Below, piece after piece: positions 1-6,515 of a stretch of 14,696 bases of DNA. Under the pieces are notes generated by a model, which saw nothing but the letters and a program-made list of their open reading frames with translations, had not been told where the DNA came from and made no database searches. Position 1 is the first letter of the stretch; every line of letters begins with the position of its first letter. This stretch comes from Chloroflexi bacterium 13_1_40CM_68_21 (GTDB taxonomy: Bacteria > Chloroflexota > Limnocylindria > P2-11E): NCBI GenBank assembly GCA_001917735.1, contig MNEO01000006.1, positions 1 through 14,696 on the forward strand. Direction: 5' to 3'. A program made the position numbers and the translations under genes.

Positions 1-50
1 GGGGGTGATTTCTTCCACGCCATCATCGCGAGGCTAGTCAGTTGATCGGT

Positions 51-69
51 CGCGCGGATTTTTCGCGCG
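51..69. repeat. Small GC hairpin
   Basis: CGCGCG (51-56) and CGCGCG (64-69) can pair around a 7-nt T-rich loop. No T-tract follows, so it does not look like a standard intrinsic terminator. It lies upstream of the HNH gene in the only non-coding stretch at the left edge (about 1-99), where I see nothing else. Confidence 0.3.
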
Positions 70-76
70 TCGGCGC

Positions 77-105
77 TTGCTTTTTTGGTTGCGTGGTGAT
101 AGAAC
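77..105 (+). promoter_or_regulatory. Candidate promoter of the HNH gene
   Basis: TTGCTT (77-82) and TAGAAC (100-105) are separated by 17 nt, which fits a weak sigma-70-type -35/-10 pair (3/6 and 4/6 matches to TTGACA/TATAAT). The proposed -10 is the left arm of the palindrome at 100-115, so a repressor bound there would block it. The hexamers are weak, and the support comes mainly from this coincidence. Confidence 0.25.
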
Positions 106-115
106 TACTGTTCTA
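100..115. promoter_or_regulatory. LexA-like (SOS) operator
   Basis: TAGAAC-TACT-GTTCTA has perfect 6-bp inverted arms around a 4-nt centre. The GAAC-N4-GTTC core is that of the LexA/DinR box known in Bacillus and mycobacteria. It lies about 50 bp upstream of the preferred HNH start at 167 and overlaps a candidate -10. A closely matching box (AGAAC-N4-GTTCT) is at 14180-14193. That LexA binds this core in this organism is inference, because no lexA gene is in the window. Confidence 0.5.
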
Positions 116-166
116 GAGGACCGTCAGGCGGAGGAAGGACCGACCCGGACCTCAAGAGGTCGTTCC

Positions 167-1155
167 TTGGCCATCACTGCCGCTGCTCTCGATCCTCTTG
201 CGACTCGCCGTTGCTACGACTGCCGCTTGGTCAAGCCCATCACTGACTTCGCCTTTCGCAACATCGCTCTCGGAACGCGCCAGGGCCGCTGCCGCCCATG
301 TCATGCCGCGTATCGACGCGCTCACTACCTCCGCAACCGTGCAACGTACATTCGGCACGAAGTCGCGCGAATCCAGAGGTATCGCGACGAGAACCGGCCG
401 CTTCTGCGCGAGTACCTACGCGCCCATCCTTGCGTCGACTGCGGCGAGGCAGACATCGTCGTTCTCGATTTCGACCATCGGGATCCATCAAACAAGAGAC
501 ACAACGTTGTGGTCCTTGCCCTGCACAAAGCTTGGGTCCGCGTGCTCGCGGAGATCGCGAAATGCGATGTGCGCTGCGCGAACTGTCATCGACGTCGAAC
601 GGCGATCCAATTCGATTGGAAAGCCAGAAGGCCCGAGGCGCTGGCTTCGTCCACGAAGACTCCTTCCGAACGGAGTGTCGGGCTGTTCGAATTCGCCGCA
701 GGAATCGCTACAGGCTTGAAGAAGTGCGGAAAGTGCGGACTCCTGAAGCCGCTCTCAATGTTCCCCTTCAAGGATCGTCCGCTGGGCAAGCGTGGATCGA
801 AATGCCTGGCATGTAGCGCTGCGTACAGCCGTGAGCATTACAAGCGCAACCGGGCCAAATACCTGAAGAGGGCGCACAAGAGCCGCCGGCGCGGGTACCA
901 GAAGAACAAAGCGATGGTCCTGGCGTATCTGCTCGAGCACCCGTGCGTTGACTGCGGCGAATCTGATCCACTGCTGCTCGAGTTCGACCACAGAGAGCTC
1001 ACGTCCAAAATCGATGCTGTCGCTCGCCTCGCTCAGTATCGGCCATGGCCCATCGTGATCGCCGAGATCAACAAGTGCGATGCGCGAATTGCCACCGTCG
1101 AAGGACCGCGAGGCAGTTCGGCTGGACCAAGCTGCTCGATACGCCGGCAGCATAG
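167..1155 (+). CDS. Double zinc-ribbon/HNH endonuclease, frameshifted near the 3' end
   Basis: This is a probable nuclease with an internal duplication. Residue numbers are from a TTG start at 167, which follows AAGAGGT (154-160). A longer frame from 77 would run through the operator. Unit 1 has a zinc ribbon (C16, C19, C42, C45) and an HNH core: C89xxC92, D103-H104 in FDHR, then C137-x-N139-C140-H141. Unit 2 repeats this with C187/C190, C213/C216, C250/C253 and D264-H265. After C294 a 7-nt loss near 1080-1088, judged against unit 1, breaks the frame. The missing end (ANCHRRRTARQFGW..., stop at 1153-1155) is intact in another frame. Read as it stands, the protein would continue to 1252 through the tRNA. 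Single-unit relatives are common, mostly unnamed HNH proteins. DNA cleavage is a family inference. Unit 1 has all motif residues, so the product may still be active. Confidence 0.72.
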
Positions 1156-1167
1156 AATGACTCGTAC

Positions 1168-1238
1168 GCGGGTGTGTTGTAGTGGTAACAAAAATCCTTC
1201 CCAAGGATTGATCGCGGGTCCGATTCCCGCCACCCGCT
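1168..1238 (+). tRNA. tRNA-Gly(CCC)
   Basis: A full cloverleaf can be drawn. The acceptor stem is GCGGGTG (1168-1174) with CACCCGC (1231-1237), all seven pairs. The D-stem is TTGT/ACAA (1177-1180, 1188-1191) with a GG-containing loop. The anticodon stem is AATCC/GGATT (1193-1197, 1205-1209) around loop TTCCCAA, with anticodon CCC at 1200-1202. The T-stem is GCGGG/CCCGC (1214-1218, 1226-1230), and the discriminator is T1238. The 3' CCA is not encoded (CCG follows). Two positions are unusual: T at position 10 (paired with A25) and C at position 55, in T-loop TCCGATT. It reads GGG codons, plentiful in high-GC genomes. Confidence 0.9.
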
Positions 1239-1252
1239 CCGTAGAAACCTAG

Positions 1253-1462
1253 ATGACAACACATGATTCATTGAAAGCTCTCGTCGGCAAGCGTGTCGTC
1301 CTCGACCTCACACCCGCCGCGGATACCGCGACCGCGCGCGGGAAACTGCTCGGCACGATCGACGCCGCGGACGGGCTCGTCCTCATCATCGAGCCCGATG
1401 AAGCACCGGCCACACGCCGCAGCATCCACTCCCATCACGTGAAGAACGCGCGCCCGATCTAG
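1253..1462 (+). CDS. Small hypothetical protein (69 aa)
   Basis: ATG start 14 nt after the tRNA, with no strong ribosome-binding site visible. I do not recognise the family. The protein alternates short beta-prone stretches (GKRVVLDL, GLVLIIEP) with Gly/Asp turns, and the C-terminus is basic with three His residues. A small beta-barrel (SH3-like) fold is a guess from the pattern. It has no signal peptide, membrane segment or Cys. The next gene on the same strand starts 4 nt after its stop, so the two are probably co-transcribed. Codon use is the GC-rich pattern of the neighbours, which supports a real gene. Confidence 0.6.
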   Translation: MTTHDSLKALVGKRVVLDLTPAADTATARGKLLGTIDAADGLVLIIEPDEAPATRRSIHSHHVKNARPI

Positions 1463-1466
1463 AAAG

Positions 1467-1685
1467 ATGGACCGAGCGCTCATCCAATTCATCTGCGTGC
1501 GCGCGGATCATCGGAAGAAGCGGCCCGTGGATCCCTCGAGCCCGTTCAACGTCGCCGAAGAGGGCGGGTGGGCTTACTGCCCCGGCGGCATGCCGGACGG
1601 GCACAAATGGTTCAAGACCGGAGGGATCACGCGGGCCGCGCTCGCGAAGTTCGACTGGCCCCAAGAGGACGAGGCCGAGACTTAG
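1467..1685 (+). CDS. Small hypothetical protein (72 aa)
   Basis: ATG start four bases after the previous stop, with a weak AGAAAG upstream. I do not recognise the family. It is a soluble protein, rich in Lys, Asp and Glu, with two Cys: C10 in FICVRADH and one in a WAYCPGGMPDGHKW segment that looks conserved. The tail is acidic (PQEDEAET). The Trp/Gly/Pro-rich centre suggests a compact domain rather than a spurious frame. Its stop overlaps the stop of the convergent VOC gene by 4 nt. It probably forms a two-gene unit with the gene before it. Confidence 0.6.
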   Translation: MDRALIQFICVRADHRKKRPVDPSSPFNVAEEGGWAYCPGGMPDGHKWFKTGGITRAALAKFDWPQEDEAET

Positions 1686-2143
1686 AGACGCAGCGGCCGC
1701 GCCACCGGATCCCTGAACATCGCGCCCGGATCTTCCTTCCAGCGCGCCGGCTGAACGTCGATGTACAGCTCGATCTCGTTCCCATCCGGATCTTCGATGT
1801 ACAGGCTGTGCGTGACGCCGTGATCGGTCGCGCCGACGATGCGCACGCCCGCCGCGGCGACCGCGTCACGCGCCTCGCGCAGCTCATCGTCCGTCTCGCC
1901 TACCTTGAGGCCGAAGTGGTAGAGCCCAATGCGCCGGCCGCTCGGGATCGGTGTGGCGCTCGGTCCGACCTCGATGAGCAGCAGCTCGTGATGTGTGCGG
2001 CCCGACGAGAACGCCGCGGCTGGGAACCCAAGCCCCTCCTCCGGTGTGATCTCGCTCCAACCGAGCGTCTCTCCATAGAAGCGCCGTGACCGCTCGAGGT
2101 CACGGACATATAGGACGATGTGCCCGAGCTCTTTGACCTTCAT
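1682..2143 (-). CDS. VOC family (glyoxalase/dioxygenase-fold) protein
   Basis: A 153-aa, two-module vicinal-oxygen-chelate protein, probably a soluble metal-dependent lyase, isomerase or dioxygenase. Module 1 starts KELGHIVLYVRDLERSRRFY. Module 2 contains LYHFGLKV and ends in the typical DPDGNEIELYID. Likely metal ligands are H8, H76 and E125. All are in the expected family positions, so the site looks intact. Length is normal for catechol-2,3-dioxygenase-like or glyoxalase-like members. The ATG at 2143 follows AGGGAG with a 7-nt spacer. The gene is divergent from the protease gene at 2202 across 58 bp, and its 3' end overlaps the convergent small gene by 4 nt. The substrate cannot be read from the sequence; the context does not suggest antibiotic resistance. 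Confidence 0.88.
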   Translation of the reverse strand: MKVKELGHIVLYVRDLERSRRFYGETLGWSEITPEEGLGFPAAAFSSGRTHHELLLIEVGPSATPIPSGRRIGLYHFGLKVGETDDELREARDAVAAAGVRIVGATDHGVTHSLYIEDPDGNEIELYIDVQPARWKEDPGAMFRDPVARPLRL

Positions 2144-2201
2144 TGACTACTCCCTGGGTATTCCCGTAACACGCCGCCGATCTGGCGTGTTCCACCTACG
2201 C

Positions 2202-3482
2202 ATGCGAGCGCTGCTCTGCGCGATCATCTTGATCGTTCCGCTGACACCTGTCGCCCGGAGCGTCGCGGCGACATGCGCTGCAGAGATCGGTCCGGGCATC
2301 CCTCCACCCGCCGCGGCGCCCGCCAAGCTTCCCGGATTCCACGCCGCCTGGTACGGCCAAAGCGGATACATGCGCCTGTGCGCGGGAGACACCGCGAGCG
2401 CGACTCTCGCGTACTACAACTCGGGTTCGCTCGGCTGGGTCGCTGGGCGCATCGGCGAGTCCGCGTATCTGGGCACCTGGGACAGCGAGCCCGGCCAGGA
2501 CCGGCCGAGCATTCTCGGGGGTGACGGCCAGCTTGGTTCGCCGGCGACCGGGTGGCCGCGCTATAACCGGATCGCCGTCCAGCCCGCGCCCTACGTCGGG
2601 CCGGGTCAGATCGCGTGGTTCCAGTTCACCTTGAAAGCTCCGTCCACGCCAGGCACATACCGGCTCTACGTGCGGCCGCTCGTCGAGGGTGCGACGTGGC
2701 TCGAGGACATCGGAGTTTTCTGGCAAGTCACCGTCCTCAATCCCGACGGAACGCCGCCGAGGCCGACGCCACCGGATCCGGTCGGTGTCCGCTTCCAGAT
2801 CGACCCAGGAGTCGGCGCGCCGGACATCGCGCTCGTCCATCAGGGCGTGCAGCACGAGAGCGCATTCCTCGACTTGAACGCCGGCGGTACGCGCCGCTCT
2901 TCTTCGCTCGTGCACGTCTACGTCGGCGACAGCACGCAGCGCTATTGCTGCCTCACCATCGGCGACACCTTCGAGATCGTCACCTCCAACCCCGCCTGGC
3001 GGACCCCGCCGGCCTCCGCGGCGGACACCTGGACCGCGGACACCGAGCGCACCGAGCTCGCCGCCCACGAGTACGTGCATCTCTGGCAGTACGCCATCGG
3101 AGGTAACGCGTGCATGGTCGGCGTCCGCTGGATCGCCGAGGGCATGGCGGAATCCTTCGCGTATCGGTCGCTCGTCGTCGATGGGCTCGTTCCACAGTCC
3201 AACCTCGACACGTTCACGAGGCGCCAGCTCACGACCGCCTCAAACCACGTCACGCTGTCATCCCTCGAGTCGTCCTGGCCCGCGAACGCCAACCCCTTCG
3301 CGGTCGGGTACCTGGCGGTCGACCGCCTGCTCGCGCCGAAGGGCATCACCACCATCCGCGACTGGTGCGCGCGCGTCGGGTCCGGACAGGAGTGGCATCA
3401 GGCCTTCGCCGCGGCCTTCGGCGAGACGACCGACGCGTTCTATGCGCGCTTCGAGGCGTTCCGCGCCGCCTACGTCCGCTAG
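2202..3482 (+). CDS. Secreted Ig-like domain + HEXXH zinc metalloprotease
   Basis: I take ATG 2202 because the protein then opens with a signal peptide: MR, a hydrophobic core at 3-18, then an ARSVAA-type cleavage site near 23. A longer frame would overlap the VOC gene. Residues about 50-170 form a beta-sandwich with the GDTASATLAYYNSGS...W and PGTYRLYVRPL patterns of NBR1-like/extracellular Ig domains. A Pro-rich linker (about 172-182) follows. The C-terminal half carries HEYVH (289-293) and WIAEGMAE with E313, 20 residues on. That is the HEXXH+E zinc site of gluzincin (peptidase MA-like) proteases. It is probably released or held outside the cell. The substrate is unknown; the Ig domain may bind protein or glycan at the surface. 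No clear ribosome-binding site is seen. Only the TTGACT at 2143-2148 hints at a promoter. Confidence 0.8.
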   Translation: MRALLCAIILIVPLTPVARSVAATCAAEIGPGIPPPAAAPAKLPGFHAAWYGQSGYMRLCAGDTASATLAYYNSGSLGWVAGRIGESAYLGTWDSEPGQDRPSILGGDGQLGSPATGWPRYNRIAVQPAPYVGPGQIAWFQFTLKAPSTPGTYRLYVRPLVEGATWLEDIGVFWQVTVLNPDGTPPRPTPPDPVGVRFQIDPGVGAPDIALVHQGVQHESAFLDLNAGGTRRSSSLVHVYVGDSTQRYCCLTIGDTFEIVTSNPAWRTPPASAADTWTADTERTELAAHEYVHLWQYAIGGNACMVGVRWIAEGMAESFAYRSLVVDGLVPQSNLDTFTRRQLTTASNHVTLSSLESSWPANANPFAVGYLAVDRLLAPKGITTIRDWCARVGSGQEWHQAFAAAFGETTDAFYARFEAFRAAYVR

Positions 3483-3628
3483 CCGTCGCAGCGCTCGCGC
3501 TGCTTCAGGTCCTCGCCATCGCCTTCCACATCACTCGGCGTGAGTGGCGCAACCTTCCGGCGAACGCAGTGCTCGTCGCGCTGTCGCTCCTCGCGGCGTG
3601 CGGCCGCTTCGTCGTCGTACCCTTCTGA
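3479..3628 (+). pseudogene. C-terminal remnant of a DoxX-like membrane protein
   Basis: From 3479 to the TGA at 3626-3628 the frame reads as a hydrophobic helix (LAVAALALLQVLAIAFHI), a basic loop (TRREWRNLPAN), a second helix (AVLVALSLLAAC) and GRFVVVPF. This two-helix, charged-loop, GRF ending is how DoxX/DoxX-like quinol-oxidase-associated proteins usually finish. There is no start codon, and upstream the same frame is only an out-of-frame reading of the protease gene, so the first two thirds are missing. The remnant begins at the protease stop codon, which suggests a deletion joined the two. It ends 2 nt before the peroxiredoxin start, so the original neighbour of that gene was probably this DoxX gene. 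Family assignment is from pattern only. Confidence 0.5.
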
Positions 3629-3630
3629 CC

Positions 3631-4083
3631 GTGGAGCTCAAGCCCGGCGACCAGGCGCCCGCGTTCGCATTGCCAGACGAGGATGGGAAGGTCGTCTCGA
3701 CGAAGGACCTGAAAGGGGCGCGCTACGTCGTTTACTTCTACCCGAAAGACGACACGCCCGGGTGCACGACCGAAGCCTGCCAGTTCACCGACAACTTCCC
3801 GCAGTTCGAGATGCTCGGCGTTCCGGTCCTTGGCGTCTCGCGGGACGACGCCTCAGCGCATCAAGCTTTCAAAACGAAGTACGGCCTGCGGGTGCGGCTT
3901 CTGACCGACGCCGACCGCAAGGCTCACGACGCGTACGGCGCCTGGGGCGATCGGCCTGGACGAGGCGAAGGCGTGATCCGCTCGACCTTCCTCATCGGCC
4001 GCGACGGGAAAGTCGAGCGCGCGTGGTACTTCGTGAAGCCCGACGGCCACGCGCTCGAGGTGCTTTCCGCTCTTCGCGCCTAG
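3631..4083 (+). CDS. bcp: BCP-type thioredoxin-dependent peroxiredoxin
   Basis: A 150-aa cytoplasmic peroxiredoxin of the BCP/PrxQ type that reduces hydrogen peroxide and organic hydroperoxides using thioredoxin. The GTG at 3631 gives the usual start (MELKPGDQAPAFALPDEDGK) and the usual family length. A frame start at 3544 would only add a non-homologous Arg-rich stretch. The active site reads YPKDDTPGCTTEAC: T42, P43 and peroxidatic C45, with resolving C50 five residues later, the classic atypical 2-Cys arrangement. FYPKD and the later GVSRDDASAHQAF and STFLIGRDGKV segments are typical. It starts 2 nt after the DoxX-like remnant and is convergent with the PIG-L gene, whose frame overlaps its last 92 nt. 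Confidence 0.93.
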   Translation: MELKPGDQAPAFALPDEDGKVVSTKDLKGARYVVYFYPKDDTPGCTTEACQFTDNFPQFEMLGVPVLGVSRDDASAHQAFKTKYGLRVRLLTDADRKAHDAYGAWGDRPGRGEGVIRSTFLIGRDGKVERAWYFVKPDGHALEVLSALRA

Positions 4084-4816
4084 CGCCGCGCCGCGGCGCG
4101 CGATCTTCATCGAAGCGGAGCACCTTGAAGCCCTCGGCGTAGGCGTAACGCTTGGGCTTGCCGGTCTCGCGCATCCAGTCACGGACGAAGTCCACGCTCT
4201 CGGGCTCGATCTGCGAGCGGTGCGCGAGCAGGGCCTTCATCTTCACCTCGACCACGTCGCTGACGTCGACGATCGTGTCCGGTTTGCCGAACGCCATGAG
4301 AAAGAGCGCCTTCGGCTTGTGCGGCTCGAGCCGTTCTTTCTGCCAGAGCTCCGGCAGCATCTGGCGGGTGGACGCGTCGGGATTGATCGACCGGAGGACG
4401 ACCTCGCCGGCGGCGATGTGGTCCGGGTGGTTCACATAGCCGCCTCCATACCGGGTGGTCGGATCCATCGTGAAGATCACGTCCGGTCGGTGCCTGCGAA
4501 TCTCGCGCGCGACGGCGCGACGCACGTCGATCGTCGGCTCGAGGTAACCGTCTTCAAAGCCGAGGAAGACGACGTTCTTCACACCGAGGATCCGGGCGGC
4601 TTCGCGTTGTTCCGCGGCGCGAATGTCGCGCAAGCGTTCGCGCGTCATGTCGGGATCCTGCGAGCCTGATGCTCCGTTGGTGACCATGCAGTACGTGAAC
4701 TCGACTCCGGCCTTCGCCCATTTGGCGACCGTTCCGGCCATCCCGAACTCGGCGTCATCGGGGTGGGCATAGATCGCCATGGCGCGCCGCACGTCAAGCG
4801 TTTTGTCGAACCGCAC
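3992..4816 (-). CDS. PIG-L family deacetylase
   Basis: A LmbE/MshB/PIG-L-type zinc deacetylase, acting on an N-acetyl sugar such as a GlcNAc conjugate. It has AHPDDAEFG with zinc ligands H18 and D21 and base D20, a TNGASGSQDP loop, RxxExxxAAxxLG (about 66-79), GFEDG, PDVIFTMDPTTRYG, and NHPDH at 129-133, which supplies the third His ligand. The GTG at 4816 is preferred because KTLDVRRAMAIYAHPDD is a normal N-terminus; ATG 4780 would cut into the first strand. The fold ends near FKVLRFDED (about 4103). The last 36 residues are an Arg-rich tail read antisense to the peroxiredoxin 3' end, so the original stop may be lost. Mycothiol, bacillithiol or lipid-sugar substrates are all possible; nothing nearby decides. 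Confidence 0.88.
   Translation of the reverse strand: MRFDKTLDVRRAMAIYAHPDDAEFGMAGTVAKWAKAGVEFTYCMVTNGASGSQDPDMTRERLRDIRAAEQREAARILGVKNVVFLGFEDGYLEPTIDVRRAVAREIRRHRPDVIFTMDPTTRYGGGYVNHPDHIAAGEVVLRSINPDASTRQMLPELWQKERLEPHKPKALFLMAFGKPDTIVDVSDVVEVKMKALLAHRSQIEPESVDFVRDWMRETGKPKRYAYAEGFKVLRFDEDRAPRRGARREERKAPRARGRRASRSTTRARLSRRGR
4087..4100. repeat. 14-bp GC palindrome between convergent genes
   Basis: CGCGCCGCGGCGCG is a perfect palindrome just after the peroxiredoxin stop and inside the Arg-rich tail of the PIG-L frame. It has no loop and no T-tract, so a bidirectional terminator role is only possible. Chance is reasonable in DNA of this composition. Confidence 0.25.
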
Positions 4817-4858
4817 GCCTCTAGTGTGCCCGGAACGCGCGTACGGCTCGACGTCGCC

Positions 4859-5412
4859 TCAGGACCCGCCGCTCGAGCGGGCGCGCTCCCAGCTGATCGG
4901 GTCGCCGTAACCGAGATCGTCCACGCCCAAGGCGCGCATCGCGCCGTGGCGAGCGAACGACGGTATGCGGAGATCGTCACGACGTGGGCCAGCGCGCCGC
5001 GGAACGAAAACGTCTCGGGTGGATCACAGAGCGTGTCGATGAAGGCGTCGTCCCACGCCGCGCGCTCGCGGATGTCGCGCACCAGGGCGCGCCACTCGGG
5101 GGCGATCTTCGCGAGGCGCCGCCGGAGGCCGGCGACAGCGGTCCGGGTCGTCCGGCTCGGGGCGTCCCCTTATCGAGGCCGCCCAGGTCTCCTTTGGTTC
5201 ACGAGCCGATGAAGCAGCTCGCGGACGGTGCGCTCGCTGATCTCGCGAACGTCGGCGTCCCCGAGCATCAGCGGTCGGTCAAGCACCTCGTCGCCGAGCG
5301 TTTCAGCCTTCTCGAGGAGGAGCCGTCGCCGGGGCCTCGCCGACCGCGGCGCGGATCACCCGATCGAAGTGGAACCGAGAGAGATACGCCCGCGTGATCG
5401 ATACGTGCGCTT
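4859..5412 (-). pseudogene. Decayed AraC-HTH + DinB-type regulator
   Basis: Pieces of one protein appear in order on the minus strand in changing frames. From 5408: HVSITRAYLSRFHFDRVIRA, an AraC recognition helix. Then RRRLLLEKAETLGDEVLDRPL...TVRELLHRLVNQ. Then KETWAASIRGRPEPDDPDR. Then AVAGLRRRLAKIAPEWRAL, continuing in the same frame through RDIRERAAWDDAF, FSFRGALAHVV and ISAYRR. Last, GAMRALGVDDLGYGDPISWERAR with a TGA at 4859-4861. The frame changes near 5335, 5192, 5140 and 4947. RRRLLLEKA runs straight into the DinB-like part, so the second AraC helix-turn-helix and the linker are deleted. Intact relatives (AraC N-terminus, DinB-like C-terminus) are known in actinobacteria and Chloroflexota. 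With four frame changes and a deletion it cannot make the protein. It lies head-to-head with galK; whether it once regulated galK is unknown. Confidence 0.72.
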
Positions 5413-5462
5413 CACCTCGTTTGCGGTCCTGTGACGGGTCGGGGCGGTATCGTGCGCGGGCG

Positions 5463-6515
5463 ATGCGCCGCGCCACCGGGCAGGCTCCCGGTCGGATCAA
5501 CCTCATCGGGGAGCACACCGACTACAACGACGGATTGGTGTTGCCCGTCGCGCTCGGCCTCCACGTCACCGTCACCGCGCTGGCGCGTGAGGACCGGAGC
5601 GCGCATCTCGTCACCGACGCCGAGGTAGAGCCCCACGAGGCCTCCTATGTCATCGGTCGGGAGCACCGTGACGGGACATGGGCCGATCGCGCGCGCGGGG
5701 TGACCGCCGCACTGCGCGGCCGGGGCGCGCGCCTCGGCGGGTTCGATGCGGAGATCGCAAGCACGCTTCCGCTCGGCGCGGGACTCGGTTCCAGCGCGGC
5801 GCTCGCGGTCGCGCTCGTTCGGGCCCTCGGCGAGCTGTTCGATCTCGCGCTCGACGACGCCGAGATCGCGCAGGTGGCGCACCGCGCCGAGACCGATTTC
5901 GTCGGCGCGCACGCGGGACTCTTGGATCAGCTCGCGTCGATCTACGGGCGCCGGAGCGCGGCGCTGCTCATCGATCTGCGCGATCTCTCACGCATGACGG
6001 TCGCGCTCCCGCCCTCGGTCGAGCTCGCCGTCATCGACTCTGGCACGCGCCACGAGCACGCCACCGGGGGCTACAACCAGCGGCGAGAGGAGTGCGAGCA
6101 GGCTGCGCGGCACCTCGGCGTCGGATCGATCCGCGACCTCGAGGATCGCCCTCTGGACGAGGTGCTCGAGCGTCTTCCGCCACCGCTCGATCGGCGCGTT
6201 CGGCACGTGGTCACCGAGAACGGTCGTGTTCGCGATGCGGTTGCGGCCCTCGAGTCGGGCGACGTGTCAAAGCTCGGCGCCCTGCTCGATGCTTCCCACC
6301 GCTCGCTTCGCGATGACTACGAGGTCTCAACGCCCGAGCTCGATCGCCTCGTGGAGCTCGCGTGCGACGATCGCGCCGTTCGTGGCGCGCGGCTCGTGGG
6401 CGGCGGCTTCGGTGGCAGCATCCTCGCGCTCACGCAAAGCGGCGCGGCAGAAGATGCGGCGGAGCGCGTTCTGCGTCGGTACGACGGCGGCCGTCTCGTC
6501 GCCGTGGTGCCCTGA
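5463..6515 (+). CDS. galK: Galactokinase
   Basis: Phosphorylates galactose to galactose-1-phosphate in the cytoplasm, the first step of the Leloir pathway. It is a 350-aa GHMP kinase with all three signatures. Motif 1 is GRINLIGEHTDYN (10-22), the galactokinase-specific sugar-binding segment. Motif 2 is LPLGAGLGSSAAL (about 102-114), the ATP loop. Motif 3 is GGGFGGS (313-319). The likely catalytic base is D155 in HAGLLDQ. ATG 5463 puts motif 1 at the normal distance from the N-terminus; the frame from 5394 would add an unrelated stretch. No strong ribosome-binding site is visible. The stop overlaps the alpha-galactosidase start by one base (TGATG), so the pair is translationally coupled. galT and galE are not in the window. 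Confidence 0.95.
   Translation: MRRATGQAPGRINLIGEHTDYNDGLVLPVALGLHVTVTALAREDRSAHLVTDAEVEPHEASYVIGREHRDGTWADRARGVTAALRGRGARLGGFDAEIASTLPLGAGLGSSAALAVALVRALGELFDLALDDAEIAQVAHRAETDFVGAHAGLLDQLASIYGRRSAALLIDLRDLSRMTVALPPSVELAVIDSGTRHEHATGGYNQRREECEQAARHLGVGSIRDLEDRPLDEVLERLPPPLDRRVRHVVTENGRVRDAVAALESGDVSKLGALLDASHRSLRDDYEVSTPELDRLVELACDDRAVRGARLVGGGFGGSILALTQSGAAEDAAERVLRRYDGGRLVAVVP

Noticed and set aside
77..166. TTG at 77 as the HNH start
   Set aside because: The extra 30 residues have no family similarity, contain the palindromic operator and a likely -35, and lack a ribosome-binding site. TTG 167 follows AAGAGGT.
755..1264. Minus-strand frame containing GGGNRTRDQSLG
   Set aside because: This peptide is the familiar false translation antisense to a tRNA gene. 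Here it is the antisense of tRNA-Gly at 1168-1238, and the rest is a shadow of the HNH gene.
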